Positions 17,262 through 25,373 of a stretch of 64,000 bases of DNA are shown here, piece by piece; positions within the stretch are counted from its first letter, which is position 1, and every line of letters starts with the position of its first letter. A model generated the notes under the pieces. The model worked only from the letters and a program-made list of their open reading frames with translations, was not told the DNA's origin and searched no databases. The stretch spans positions 1,426,001-1,490,000 of the forward strand of contig NZ_CP031393.1 of NCBI RefSeq assembly GCF_017161265.1, written 5' to 3'. This stretch comes from Treponema medium. GTDB lineage: Bacteria; Spirochaetota; Spirochaetia; Treponematales; Treponemataceae. Position numbers and translations under genes: made by a program.

Positions 17262-17291
17262 TCGTTTTTTTTTGATATACTCATCATAAAT

Positions 17292-17774
17292 ATGAGCGTA
17301 TATCCGTCGGACAAACTATTTAAATTGTTGCGAAGCATTATCATTGTTTTGATTGCGATTATTGTAATCGGGACAGTTATCGCCTTTGTCAAAAAAACAA
17401 AAGAGCGAGCTTCAGAACGGCAGAATGAAGAACCGGCAGGAGGAGCTGCCTATATTCCCCCTAAGGAATATGCATTGTATGGCGACCTTGGCCAGCTTCG
17501 CGCCGTTACAGCCGATAATCCGCCGATTACGGTTATTCTCAAGCCGTTCCTTGAATATAAGGCTTCGGATACTGCATTTCAGGAAGAATTGGTTGCCAAA
17601 AAAGACGCGCTAAAAAAAAGCATACTCGACTGGTTCTCGCTCGAAAGCGCATATCGGCTCAGCAGCGAGTTACCGCAGGATATAAAACAGACGCTTATGG
17701 AACGGATAAACAAGCAGCTCGTATTGGGAAAGATACATAATATCTATTTTGAAGAATTTGTTATTCTTTATTAA
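17292..17774 (+). CDS. FliL-like flagellar basal-body-associated membrane protein
   Basis: This 160-aa protein has one membrane helix (residues ~13-34), then a basic linker and a periplasmic domain that fits FliL: ITVILKPFLEYKASD, a helix LKKSILDWFSLESAYRLSS, LMERINKQLVLGKI and the ending IYFEEFVILY. FliL proteins sit around the stator and tune motor torque. No other flagellar gene is adjacent. The ATG has no clear ribosome site and lies very close to the nearest promoter-like sequence. Family assignment is moderately sure. Confidence 0.6.
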   Translation: MSVYPSDKLFKLLRSIIIVLIAIIVIGTVIAFVKKTKERASERQNEEPAGGAAYIPPKEYALYGDLGQLRAVTADNPPITVILKPFLEYKASDTAFQEELVAKKDALKKSILDWFSLESAYRLSSELPQDIKQTLMERINKQLVLGKIHNIYFEEFVILY

Positions 17775-17840
17775 AGCAAGAACAACCTTTAAAAACTTCG
17801 GTGAGTTTTTGAGTGTTTATTTGCGGAGGAAGCAGTAAAA

Positions 17841-18212
17841 ATGGTTGCAGTACAGATTATTATCGCCGTTATTCCGATTGTTGGGATTGTGATGGGCAGC
17901 GTTTTGGTCTTCTTTTATTTTTTATGGCGGCATAAGCAGATTATGCTTCAAATTAAGACAAATACCTATATCCGTCCTGCCGTTAATATTCGCCTTTTTT
18001 GCTTACTGTTAGGTATTATGCTGACCGTTATCGGCTGTGTATTATTCGGTTTGTTCTATTTTATTGCCGGAGTTGGGTATATTTTACTCGGAGGTCTAAT
18101 TCCGCTCGCGCTTGGTATTAGCCTTACGCTCTTTTATGTAATTACCCGCTGCAGTTGGGGTAGTGAAGTACGAAAGCCTGTTGCTTTGCCGGAAGGAAAA
18201 ACGGAGGGATAG
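17841..18212 (+). CDS. Small membrane protein of unknown function
   Basis: This 123-aa protein has three predicted membrane segments (about residues 4-28, 50-74 and 78-100) and a basic, polar tail. I do not recognise the family. A GGAGG site lies well placed before the ATG. It ends 3 bp before the ECF sigma factor gene and is probably co-transcribed with it and the putative anti-sigma factor, so it may belong to the envelope-stress module they control. Confidence 0.7.
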   Translation: MVAVQIIIAVIPIVGIVMGSVLVFFYFLWRHKQIMLQIKTNTYIRPAVNIRLFCLLLGIMLTVIGCVLFGLFYFIAGVGYILLGGLIPLALGISLTLFYVITRCSWGSEVRKPVALPEGKTEG

Positions 18213-18215
18213 GCA

Positions 18216-18863
18216 ATGAATATGACAACCGATTATGCCGCCGTTTATAAAAAAGAAGGGCTTAATCAAACGCTGCGGGATTACGAAGTGTGCAAAGCGG
18301 TATTAAACGGCAATACGCAAGCCTTTGCCGTATTAGTGGCGCAATATCAAAAACGGGTCTATATGCTTGGGCTGAGTTTTTTTGACAATACCGATGATTG
18401 TGAAGATTTTGTGCAAGACGTGATGTTGAAGGCATACGCTGCACTTGGGACGTTCCGCGCTGAGGCTCCGTTTGCAACATGGCTGATGCGTATCGCCTAT
18501 AATACTGCCATTAACTCGGCTAAAAAACGACGGAGTTATATGTCGCTTGCTGATGGTACTGAAATTGAGTACCGGGGAGATAATCCCGAAGAAAAGCATT
18601 TGAATGAATGTATCATTTTGTCAGTGCGTGAGGCAGTCAACAATTTACCCGATAATTACCGTATTTGTATCGACCTTTATTTTTTTTACGATATGAGCTA
18701 TACCGACATCGCGGCTGTTACCGAACTGCCGTTGAATACGATAAAATCTCATATCTTCCGTGCAAAGAAACTTTTACGGGAATATTTGAAAGAAGACCGG
18801 ACGATTTTTGAGTACACCCATCGGGATACGATGTTCCCGTATCCGGTTGTTGTGCACAATTAG
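18216..18863 (+). CDS. ECF-type RNA polymerase sigma factor
   Basis: This 215-aa sigma factor of the extracytoplasmic-function (RpoE-like) class has region 2 at residues ~40-110, including DDCEDFVQDVMLKAYAAL and FATWLMRIAYNTAINSAKKR. Region 4 at ~145-195 contains LPDNYRICIDLYFFYDMSYTDIA and the helix LNTIKSHIFRAKKLLREYL. The N-terminus is about 25 residues longer than minimal ECF factors. It lies directly upstream of a membrane protein with a zinc-finger-like HxxxCxxC motif, the usual anti-sigma arrangement. Confidence 0.88.
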   Translation: MNMTTDYAAVYKKEGLNQTLRDYEVCKAVLNGNTQAFAVLVAQYQKRVYMLGLSFFDNTDDCEDFVQDVMLKAYAALGTFRAEAPFATWLMRIAYNTAINSAKKRRSYMSLADGTEIEYRGDNPEEKHLNECIILSVREAVNNLPDNYRICIDLYFFYDMSYTDIAAVTELPLNTIKSHIFRAKKLLREYLKEDRTIFEYTHRDTMFPYPVVVHN

Positions 18864-18884
18864 CAATTAATGGATGGAGATTCT

Positions 18885-19361
18885 ATGAATTGTGATATTT
18901 TTCAAGATCAGTATCTTTTACTTGATAAAAACGAATCGTTGCCGACAGGGCTCAAGATGCATCTTTTATGCTGTACGTCATGTAGGCAAGCCGTTAATCG
19001 GATGGCTGCTGGAGAGAATGTTCAGCGGCAGATATTGCGTACACCTATTGCAGCGGATGAGCGGATGTTTGCTGCGACAATGAACGCAATACACTTACTG
19101 AATAAACAGACTGTTCCAGCTGTCTCTCGGCAGGAGAAAAATAAGTCGCTGCTTCCGTGGCTCGCTGTTGGTGTCTTTTTGATTACCGGATTTATCTTTT
19201 TGCCGTTCAGCGATATCGGAAAAATCGGTTTAAGCCAATTCGGCGATTCTTTCTGCATCTCATTCGCGCTTTTATGCGCGGGCAGTATTATTACCTATTC
19301 TGCCGTATTCCTTGCAAAGAACTTGGTATTTTTTACCGAAAAATTTACGCGGCAAGTGTAA
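18885..19361 (+). CDS. Putative membrane-bound anti-sigma factor (zf-HC2-like)
   Basis: This 158-aa protein from ATG 18885 starts MNCDIFQDQYLLL and carries HLLCCTSC, the HxxxCxxC pattern of zinc-binding anti-sigma domains. Two membrane segments follow (about residues 85-105 and 120-142). Such proteins hold the cognate ECF factor at the membrane until a signal releases it. GGAG 5 bases upstream supports this start; an ATG at 18870 would add five residues. Assignment rests on the motif and on the position next to the sigma gene. Confidence 0.65.
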   Translation: MNCDIFQDQYLLLDKNESLPTGLKMHLLCCTSCRQAVNRMAAGENVQRQILRTPIAADERMFAATMNAIHLLNKQTVPAVSRQEKNKSLLPWLAVGVFLITGFIFLPFSDIGKIGLSQFGDSFCISFALLCAGSIITYSAVFLAKNLVFFTEKFTRQV

Positions 19362-19458
19362 GGGGCGGAGTACAAGGTAAGCCGATTTTAAGAATTCGTT
19401 TTGCACCTAGCTGATTTTATGAGCTGTATTTATAATCCGCGGCTTTAATACAGAGTCG

Positions 19459-19497
19459 ACCTGTTCTGAAACGGAAGTTTCCGAACAGGTTTGGTGT
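19459..19497. terminator. Terminator between convergent sigma and ECF-transporter operons
   Basis: Arms ACCTGTTCTGAAAC (19459-19472) and GTTTCCGAACAGGT (19477-19490) pair with an internal mismatch around a GGAA loop and are followed by TTGGTGTTTATT. It sits between convergent genes and could act both ways. Confidence 0.55.
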
Positions 19498-20955
19498 TTA
19501 TTCCTGCTGCAAAATCTTCAATATCTTGTCTTTATCGCTTGCAGCAATGTATTCCGTAAATGAATTTCCGTTTAAGTGTAACACAATACTGCAAATCTCC
19601 ATTAAAAATTCATAGTCGTGAGAAATAACAATAACGATTTTATCTTGTGCTTGCAATTCCCGCATTTTATCGGCTATAAGGCGCATATTCTTTCCGTCTA
19701 AGCCGCTCGTCGGTTCGTCGAAAATATACGCGTCTCTTTTTAATAATGAGGCGGCGGCGATTGCCAGCCGTTGTTTTTGTCCGCCGGAGAGGATTTGCGG
19801 ATGTGCATCCGCAGCGGTGTCCAAGCAATAGTCTTTTAGGATTTCAGCAGTGTCGGCGGCGGGAGCGTTTAATCGCAGTTCTTCTGCAGCGGAAACTTCA
19901 AAAAGATTACTGTCAAGATTATTTGACAAATAGTATATCGTTCTCCTCCGTGTACGGCAGTTGAGTTTTATGTCATTGCAGCTGTCTTTTCCGCACGAAG
20001 AAATACTGCCGTGTTTTTCACGCAGCAGTCCGCTCAGTACTTTTGCGAAGGTGCTTTTACCGGCGCCGTTACCGCCGATGATGCCGTATATCGTGCCGCT
20101 TATAAAACAATAGCTTAAATTTTCCAGTAACGATTGTCTGTTGTATGAAAAAGAGATGTTATCGATTGTTAGGCACCGTGTTCCGGATATTGTTTTTCCG
20201 TGCGGTTCAATACGGTCAAGGGAATATAAGCGTAAACCCTGCTGCCGAAAAAATTCAACCGGTGAATGTTCAAATATTTCCTTTGTATAGCAGCGGATAA
20301 TTTTTCCGTCTTCTATGTAATAATACCGATCGATGATATCTTTGAGATAGTAGATTCGATGTTCGGAAACGATAAGCGTTTTTCCTTTCTTTTTTAACAA
20401 AGCCATTAATCGTTTTAGCGCTTCCACACTTGCCATATCGAGATTTGCAGAAGGTTCATCAAATACATAGACCGGCGGATCAAGTGCATTGATTGATGCA
20501 ATCGCGACTTTCTGTCTTTCGCCGCTTGAAAGCTGAAACAGATTTCTTGTTCGTAAGGTTTCGCCGTTAATCATACGTAGAGAGTCGGTAATACGCTTGA
20601 CAATTTCGGTACGTTCGATACCGTAATTTTCCAAGCCGAATGCAATTTCATCTTCTACAACTTCTGCAAAAAACTGACTTTTGGGATTTTGAAAAATAGA
20701 ACCGATCATCCGCCCTATTTCATATAATTCCTTTTTGATCGGGTCGATGCCGTTAAGCGATATACTGCCTTCCATTTTGTCTGAAAAAAATGTATAGGCG
20801 AGCCCATTGAGGATTCGTGTTATCGTTGTTTTTCCGCATCCGCTCAATCCGATTAAAGCGACAGCTTCTCCATCTTGTATCTCCATCGTTATATCATCAA
20901 GATTTTCTTTTGACGATTGCGGATATGAATAGTAGATATGATCTAATGTAATCAT
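19498..20955 (-). CDS. ECF transporter, fused dual ATPase subunit
   Basis: This 485-aa protein has two ABC ATPase domains. Domain 1 has Walker A GLSGCGKTT, signature LSSGERQKVAI and Walker B VYVFDEPSANLD. Domain 2 (from ~residue 265) has GGNGAGKST, LSGGQKQRLAI and AYIFDEPTSGLD. It powers vitamin or micronutrient import together with the T and S components encoded just upstream. I start it at ATG 20953-20955, 2 bp after the T-component stop, giving the standard MITLDHIYYSYP opening; the longer frame to 21021 overlaps the T gene. Confidence 0.85.
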   Translation of the reverse strand: MITLDHIYYSYPQSSKENLDDITMEIQDGEAVALIGLSGCGKTTITRILNGLAYTFFSDKMEGSISLNGIDPIKKELYEIGRMIGSIFQNPKSQFFAEVVEDEIAFGLENYGIERTEIVKRITDSLRMINGETLRTRNLFQLSSGERQKVAIASINALDPPVYVFDEPSANLDMASVEALKRLMALLKKKGKTLIVSEHRIYYLKDIIDRYYYIEDGKIIRCYTKEIFEHSPVEFFRQQGLRLYSLDRIEPHGKTISGTRCLTIDNISFSYNRQSLLENLSYCFISGTIYGIIGGNGAGKSTFAKVLSGLLREKHGSISSCGKDSCNDIKLNCRTRRRTIYYLSNNLDSNLFEVSAAEELRLNAPAADTAEILKDYCLDTAADAHPQILSGGQKQRLAIAAASLLKRDAYIFDEPTSGLDGKNMRLIADKMRELQAQDKIVIVISHDYEFLMEICSIVLHLNGNSFTEYIAASDKDKILKILQQE

Positions 20956-20957
20956 TT

Positions 20958-21617
20958 TTAATGCAGTTCCCAATAATATAATCCCGCGGATATAACAAGA
21001 GCGATCAGTGTGATAGCCCAATCGACGGTGGTAAATACGATAGCCCGCTTAGAGGTGTGTACTCCGGCAGCGGATATTCCTCGTACTTCCGCAGCAGCAG
21101 CTAATTCTTCCGCTGTTTTAGAAGCGGAAAACATCATTGGGATAAAGACATATTCCATTGTTTGCAGTGGTTTTGTTAAGGTAAATAATCCGCGCAATTT
21201 TAAAGACTCGATAATCTCTTTAAATTCATTTCCGATAATCGGAAAAAAACGCATCATAAAAATAAAAGACAACGCAATATTTCTATTGATTTTTAATTTG
21301 TTTATAACAGCGGTCAATTCTCCCGGCGGTGTTTTAATGATTGGAATAACCGATATAAGCACAGCGATCATTCGAGTGATAATAAATAAAAACATTTCAG
21401 GCAGCATTGTGCCTAATCCGTTACCCTTTGAAATAAGCTGTATTGTTTCGACAATGAGTAAAACAAAAACGCAGCGGAATATACTGCGATAGTGTTTTTG
21501 AAAAACGCCATACGCTGCCACTAAACCGATTAAACAGAAAAATACGGTATTCTTGGAAATAACCGATACCAAAAATACCGTACAAAAGAATACCGCTAAT
21601 TTAGTACGGAAATCCAT
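20958..21617 (-). CDS. ECF transporter transmembrane (T) component
   Basis: This 219-aa membrane protein of the EcfT/CbiQ family has several hydrophobic helices in the first 115 residues, followed by a cytoplasmic region with RFFPIIGNEFKEIIESLKLRG and AEELAAAAEVRGI. The latter corresponds to the coupling helices with Ala-Arg-Gly-type motifs that contact the ATPases. It lies between the S-component and the dual ATPase with 2-bp gaps on both sides. Confidence 0.82.
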   Translation of the reverse strand: MDFRTKLAVFFCTVFLVSVISKNTVFFCLIGLVAAYGVFQKHYRSIFRCVFVLLIVETIQLISKGNGLGTMLPEMFLFIITRMIAVLISVIPIIKTPPGELTAVINKLKINRNIALSFIFMMRFFPIIGNEFKEIIESLKLRGLFTLTKPLQTMEYVFIPMMFSASKTAEELAAAAEVRGISAAGVHTSKRAIVFTTVDWAITLIALVISAGLYYWELH

Positions 21618-21619
21618 AC

Positions 21620-22207
21620 CTAATTTAACAACCCTGTTTTTATAAAATGTTTTTTAAGCATTTTATTGCCGATATAGCAACCGAGCATTGCAGCAATAAC
21701 GGTAAGGATTAATGAGATTGCAACCCATTTAGGATCGGTATAGTATTGTGTCTGTATATCGATTTGTTCCTTCGAAACACCGGTCTTTACAAAAGCATTA
21801 TAGAAAAACCAAATTTCGCTCATACCGTGTGTGGCTCGTGTAAGTGAAGTAATAATCCACGCTATGGTAATTCGCTTGCAGTTCCGGTAGCTGTCTTTAC
21901 CCCACATGGAAAGTTCGCCGATAATTCCGCCGACAAAAAACCAAGGAAACATAAACGGTCCCATAAAGACGGTTGTTAAAACGGCATGCAGCGTATTATA
22001 AATAAGAACTACGCCCGGCTTATTGACCTTCATTGCCATGTACACAAAAAACGGTGCGAGGATAAACGCTGCAAACACGGCATTCAACACCATATTAAAA
22101 AATAAGGACGCGCCGGTGATCATCGAGAATGCAATAAACACAACGATCATTATTGCCGAAAAAATACCGATCGTCGCCAAATCCTTTACGGATAACCTAT
22201 TTGACAT
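21620..22207 (-). CDS. MptD/Trep_Strep family ECF transporter substrate-binding (S) component
   Basis: This 195-aa integral membrane protein has about six hydrophobic segments. It starts with LSVKDLATIGIFSAIMIVV and contains GPFMFPWFFVGGIIGELSMW, features of the Trep_Strep (TIGR02185, MptD) family restricted mainly to treponemes, streptococci and clostridia. The substrate of this family is unknown to me. Gene order AraC regulator, S, T, dual ATPase suggests a self-contained, regulated importer. Confidence 0.78.
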   Translation of the reverse strand: MSNRLSVKDLATIGIFSAIMIVVFIAFSMITGASLFFNMVLNAVFAAFILAPFFVYMAMKVNKPGVVLIYNTLHAVLTTVFMGPFMFPWFFVGGIIGELSMWGKDSYRNCKRITIAWIITSLTRATHGMSEIWFFYNAFVKTGVSKEQIDIQTQYYTDPKWVAISLILTVIAAMLGCYIGNKMLKKHFIKTGLLN

Positions 22208-22298
22208 AATAATACCTCCAGGTAGGAAGATATTACCATCGGTTTACATTATTGTTCTTTCCGAATCGGACAAGTTGTACCCGATAAGTCGGATGGTT
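22208..22298 (-). promoter_or_regulatory. Possible operator region between araC-type gene and S component
   Basis: The 91-bp gap contains CCGA-NN-TCGG-type half sites arranged as an imperfect inverted repeat (about 22260-22295). It would be a reasonable AraC-type binding site. A CCAGG-containing ribosome site precedes the S gene. Confidence 0.3.
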
Positions 22299-23270
22299 TT
22301 ATTCGTGCTTGATTATTTTTTTATATTCGCTCGGCCGCAGGTTATAGGTCTGCTTAAAGGCTTCCGAAAATTTTGCATGGCTTGAGTAGCCGATTTCCAA
22401 AGCAATTTCCGTAATGTTTGCGGAGGAGTTTTTAAGAAGATCGATTGCTTTTTGAAGCCGCGCTTTTTTGACCGCTTCGTGAATGGTTGTTCCATAAACC
22501 GATTTATAGCAGGTTTTCATTGTTGTCGTTTTAATATGAAAGATGGCGGAAAGCTGCGCATAACTGTAGTTTTTATTTGAGTTTTTTATGACAAACTGAT
22601 GGAGGCGTTTGATAATTTCCCGATTGTTTTTTTGCGCGTATTCACGGTCGATAAAATCGATGCCGCTTTTTAATATGCTTAAATACAAAAACAATTCCTG
22701 TATTTTTACTTTTAGATACGGAACGGCAATTTCTTCCGGCACGTGATACATTTCGTGAAATATATGATCAAGTTCGGGCGTTGCTCGTTTCAAAAAGAGG
22801 GTTCCGTTCTTACACAGGTGTTCTAAAATGATTCCGTAATCGATACAAAAATACTGCTGCAAGGTGCGGGCTTCTTCTCCTAATTCCGCCGGAATAATGT
22901 AAATGCTGATACCGTGATAGTGCCGTATCGGAAACCGAGAATGCTGCGAACAATTTTCTAAAGGATTGATTGCAAAGTCACCGGCATTCATGCTGACCTG
23001 TGTTCCGTCTTTTAATATCGATTCAAATGCGCCTTCTCTGCAATGGTTCAGTTCGTATTGCTTGATATTGTTATTGAGCAGATCCGCAGCGGAAGGTGGA
23101 CATAATGTATCGGTATGGATGTCGTTAAACATAACATTCACACCGGGGAAAATACGATACGATGTAACGTAGCACATTCCGTTCCGTGTTTTGACGGTAT
23201 GCACTGTTCCGTGCTGTAATTTTTTTACGGTTTTTATATCTCTGCCGTAGAGGTGGTTTAGGTAGTCCAT
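22299..23270 (-). CDS. AraC family transcriptional regulator
   Basis: This 323-aa regulator has a C-terminal AraC DNA-binding domain of two helix-turn-helix units (residues ~220-320): YSYAQLSAIFHIKTTTMK, then ITEIALEIGYSSHAKFSEAF and the closing LRPSEYKK. The ~200-residue N-terminal part is a likely ligand-sensing domain. It lies 91 bp upstream of the S/T/ATPase transporter genes on the same strand and most likely controls them in response to the transported compound. Confidence 0.85.
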   Translation of the reverse strand: MDYLNHLYGRDIKTVKKLQHGTVHTVKTRNGMCYVTSYRIFPGVNVMFNDIHTDTLCPPSAADLLNNNIKQYELNHCREGAFESILKDGTQVSMNAGDFAINPLENCSQHSRFPIRHYHGISIYIIPAELGEEARTLQQYFCIDYGIILEHLCKNGTLFLKRATPELDHIFHEMYHVPEEIAVPYLKVKIQELFLYLSILKSGIDFIDREYAQKNNREIIKRLHQFVIKNSNKNYSYAQLSAIFHIKTTTMKTCYKSVYGTTIHEAVKKARLQKAIDLLKNSSANITEIALEIGYSSHAKFSEAFKQTYNLRPSEYKKIIKHE

Positions 23271-23274
23271 AGAA

Positions 23275-24324
23275 TTACCCTATCACGCTTTTGATGAAGG
23301 GAAGTACTGCGGTAAGTGAAAAGATAAAGATTGCACTGTAGGCTGCCAGCGAGAGTACTAATGCGGCTGTTTCGGCATATTTTTGCGTTTTGCCGATTCG
23401 CTTAAACAAACGCTGCCGTCCTGTCCATGCGAGGTATGCTGCGACAGTAATCGGAATTGCCATGCCTATCGACATACCGATAACCGCGATGATGCCGATA
23501 CCTGCCGCATCCAACGTAGAAACCAGTACCAGTACAAGTAAGGCAGCGGGGCAGGGATATATGCCGCTGAGTAAAAAAGCACCCCATTGTATGTTTCCGG
23601 CGCTGCTGTACTGCGGGCGGTGGTTTTTATACCGTGCGGAACCGTAGCTGCCGGTATTATACGCCGGTTTGCTGCTTTGCCCGGGTGCGAGTGAGCGGCG
23701 GCTGAAACGAAAGCGGGGAAAACGATTGGGAAATATACCGGACAACAAATGGAGGATGGAAGCTACGGAAAGCAGCATCAGCAGAATAAAGGAAAAACCT
23801 TCAAGGTAAATTGCTGCAGAGTCGGTATGTGCGGATAATGCGCCGCTCACATTGCGGAAGATCAACAGCAATAGGATGCTCATTATGCCGTGTAGTCCCG
23901 CTAAGATAAGGCTGGTGACGGCAGGTTCCCACGCAGGGGCTTGGCGTGTCAGATAAAATGAAAACACGAGTGTTTTCCGGTGTCCCGGTCCCAGTGCGTG
24001 TACAATCCCATAAAAAAAAGCAAGTGCGATAATTGTCCAGAATGCCTGTGCAGAATTTGTCTGTGTCCACTCATAGATGGAGTCGCCGAGTTTTGTATGC
24101 AGCTGAGCTTGCCGGTTCACAATAAAATCAGCCGTTTTTTCCGTGCGGATGGGTGCAGGCGTATCTTTTTTGCCGGTAAAGGGGTTTGCCCAGAGCCCGA
24201 CGGTCATAATACAGAATACAAACAGGATAATTCCGCGCCGTATCGTTTCTACTCCTATGTGTTTCCTTTTCAAATAATATAAAACGTATTTATATTGATT
24301 TTTCAGCATTACTCCGTATCGCAT
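23275..24324 (-). CDS. NicO/RcnA-type nickel/cobalt (or zinc) transporter
   Basis: This 349-aa membrane protein of the NicO family has a helix at ~22-44, then the diagnostic motif IVHALGPGHRKTLVFSFYL (normally H-x-LGPGHGK) followed by about five more membrane helices. A charged His/Ser-rich loop (~residues 205-240) separates the halves. Relatives export Ni/Co or zinc. Its start lies 14 bp after the DUF1007 gene, its common partner. An ATG at 24309 is an alternative start with a very close GGAG. Confidence 0.8.
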   Translation of the reverse strand: MRYGVMLKNQYKYVLYYLKRKHIGVETIRRGIILFVFCIMTVGLWANPFTGKKDTPAPIRTEKTADFIVNRQAQLHTKLGDSIYEWTQTNSAQAFWTIIALAFFYGIVHALGPGHRKTLVFSFYLTRQAPAWEPAVTSLILAGLHGIMSILLLLIFRNVSGALSAHTDSAAIYLEGFSFILLMLLSVASILHLLSGIFPNRFPRFRFSRRSLAPGQSSKPAYNTGSYGSARYKNHRPQYSSAGNIQWGAFLLSGIYPCPAALLVLVLVSTLDAAGIGIIAVIGMSIGMAIPITVAAYLAWTGRQRLFKRIGKTQKYAETAALVLSLAAYSAIFIFSLTAVLPFIKSVIG

Positions 24325-24337
24325 TATGTGGTGTTCC

Positions 24338-24994
24338 TTAGTAGGTAATATGAATTTCTCTAGGATAATATGTTTGTAATCCCGGCTTCCACGAATTGTA
24401 TGTCATTGTCATATCGGCGGTATCAAAAGGGTCGTAATATACCGGATATTTTTTATTTTCGACAATCGTGTATGTCGGCATCGTTTTGCCGGAAGCTCCG
24501 GTAAAAACCACCGGCGTCTTTTCATCATATCGGAAATCACAGAAAAAGGTGTAATCGTATACAGCAAAGTAGAAATTGCCGTTGTATTTTGACAAATCAA
24601 CATAAAATCGATACGAAGCGATACCGTTTTTTTGACGTACCGAAAAATCGCTCACCTGTGCAGGGCTCTCCCGCTTATCACCTTGCCGGATAAAGGTAAA
24701 ATACGAATAGTTTTTAGTGTTGATAAAGGCATTGTCATAGACATCCTTTGTTTCAGCTCTATCAAAAAGACCGTCTCGGTTCAGATCATATCCTTGAATA
24801 ATATCCGCGCTGAAAAAACGATCAAATGTCCATGTCTCATACGCGCCTTGAATTTTTCCGTTGTTCAATACGAACTCGGTTTGAGTGGAAACGAAAAGAT
24901 GCGGATGGGCTACCAGTTGAACATGGGCGATAAAGAGCAGGGTAGTCAATAAAATCGAAATGCATACTATTTTTTTGTATCTATACCGTATCAT
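24338..24994 (-). CDS. DUF1007 family periplasmic protein with EF-hand-like motif
   Basis: This 218-aa exported protein has an N-terminal hydrophobic signal (residues ~10-30). HPHLFVS begins the mature part, as is typical of DUF1007. The segment DLNRDGLFDRAE fits a calcium-binding EF-hand-like loop. DUF1007 genes are usually next to NicO-type metal transporters, as here; the protein probably binds metal or supports the exporter in the periplasm. An exact role is not established. Confidence 0.75.
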   Translation of the reverse strand: MIRYRYKKIVCISILLTTLLFIAHVQLVAHPHLFVSTQTEFVLNNGKIQGAYETWTFDRFFSADIIQGYDLNRDGLFDRAETKDVYDNAFINTKNYSYFTFIRQGDKRESPAQVSDFSVRQKNGIASYRFYVDLSKYNGNFYFAVYDYTFFCDFRYDEKTPVVFTGASGKTMPTYTIVENKKYPVYYDPFDTADMTMTYNSWKPGLQTYYPREIHITY

Positions 24995-25039
24995 TCCTTA
25001 TACCTCAGGTGATTTTGTTGGAATATCGAGCAGATATAA

Positions 25040-25068
25040 AAAAAGAGTCCTTACTGAGGACTCTTTTT
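25040..25068 (-). terminator. rpmB terminator
   Basis: An 11-bp perfect stem (AAAAAGAGTCC with GGACTCTTTTT) around a 7-base loop, with T/A runs on both sides, lies 23 bp beyond the rpmB stop and also faces the DUF1007 gene start. Confidence 0.75.
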
Positions 25069-25090
25069 AACAAGAATAAAAAACGGGTGC

Positions 25091-25282
25091 TTAGACTTTC
25101 TTAACAACATAGTTGCTCTTTAAGCAGCGGGAACACAGTTTCAGGGTTAACGTTCTTCCATCAATTTCCGTTTTTACGTCGATAAGGTTGGGGCGCCATA
25201 CGCGGCGTTGGTGATTCATTGATTTACTAACCGTATTACCGCTCATCGGCCCTTTTCCACAAATATCGCATCTGCGTGCCAT
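25091..25282 (-). CDS. rpmB: 50S ribosomal protein L28
   Basis: This 63-aa ribosomal protein starts MARRCDICGKGPMSGNTVS, with the CxxC of the zinc-binding L28 form and the typical SMNHQRRVWRPNL. A second CSRC-type pair near the C-terminus (LCSRCLKSN) would complete a four-cysteine zinc site. It is monocistronic, with its own promoter and terminator. Confidence 0.95.
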   Translation of the reverse strand: MARRCDICGKGPMSGNTVSKSMNHQRRVWRPNLIDVKTEIDGRTLTLKLCSRCLKSNYVVKKV

Positions 25283-25333
25283 AGTTCACCTTCCTTAGCT
25301 TTATCTATCAGCATTCAAAATAAAACGCAGGAT

Positions 25334-25362
25334 AGTATACTGTAAAAGGAATATTATGTAAA
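25334..25362 (-). promoter_or_regulatory. rpmB promoter
   Basis: Minus-strand TTTACA (25357-25362), a 17-bp spacer and TATACT (25334-25339). The adjacent insertion sequence begins about 12 bp further upstream. Confidence 0.65.
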
Positions 25363-25373
25363 GAGGTCGCATT

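Noticed and set aside
22208-22298. Riboswitch before the ECF S-component gene
   Set aside because: The gap is only 91 bp with no recognisable aptamer; an AraC operator is the simpler reading.
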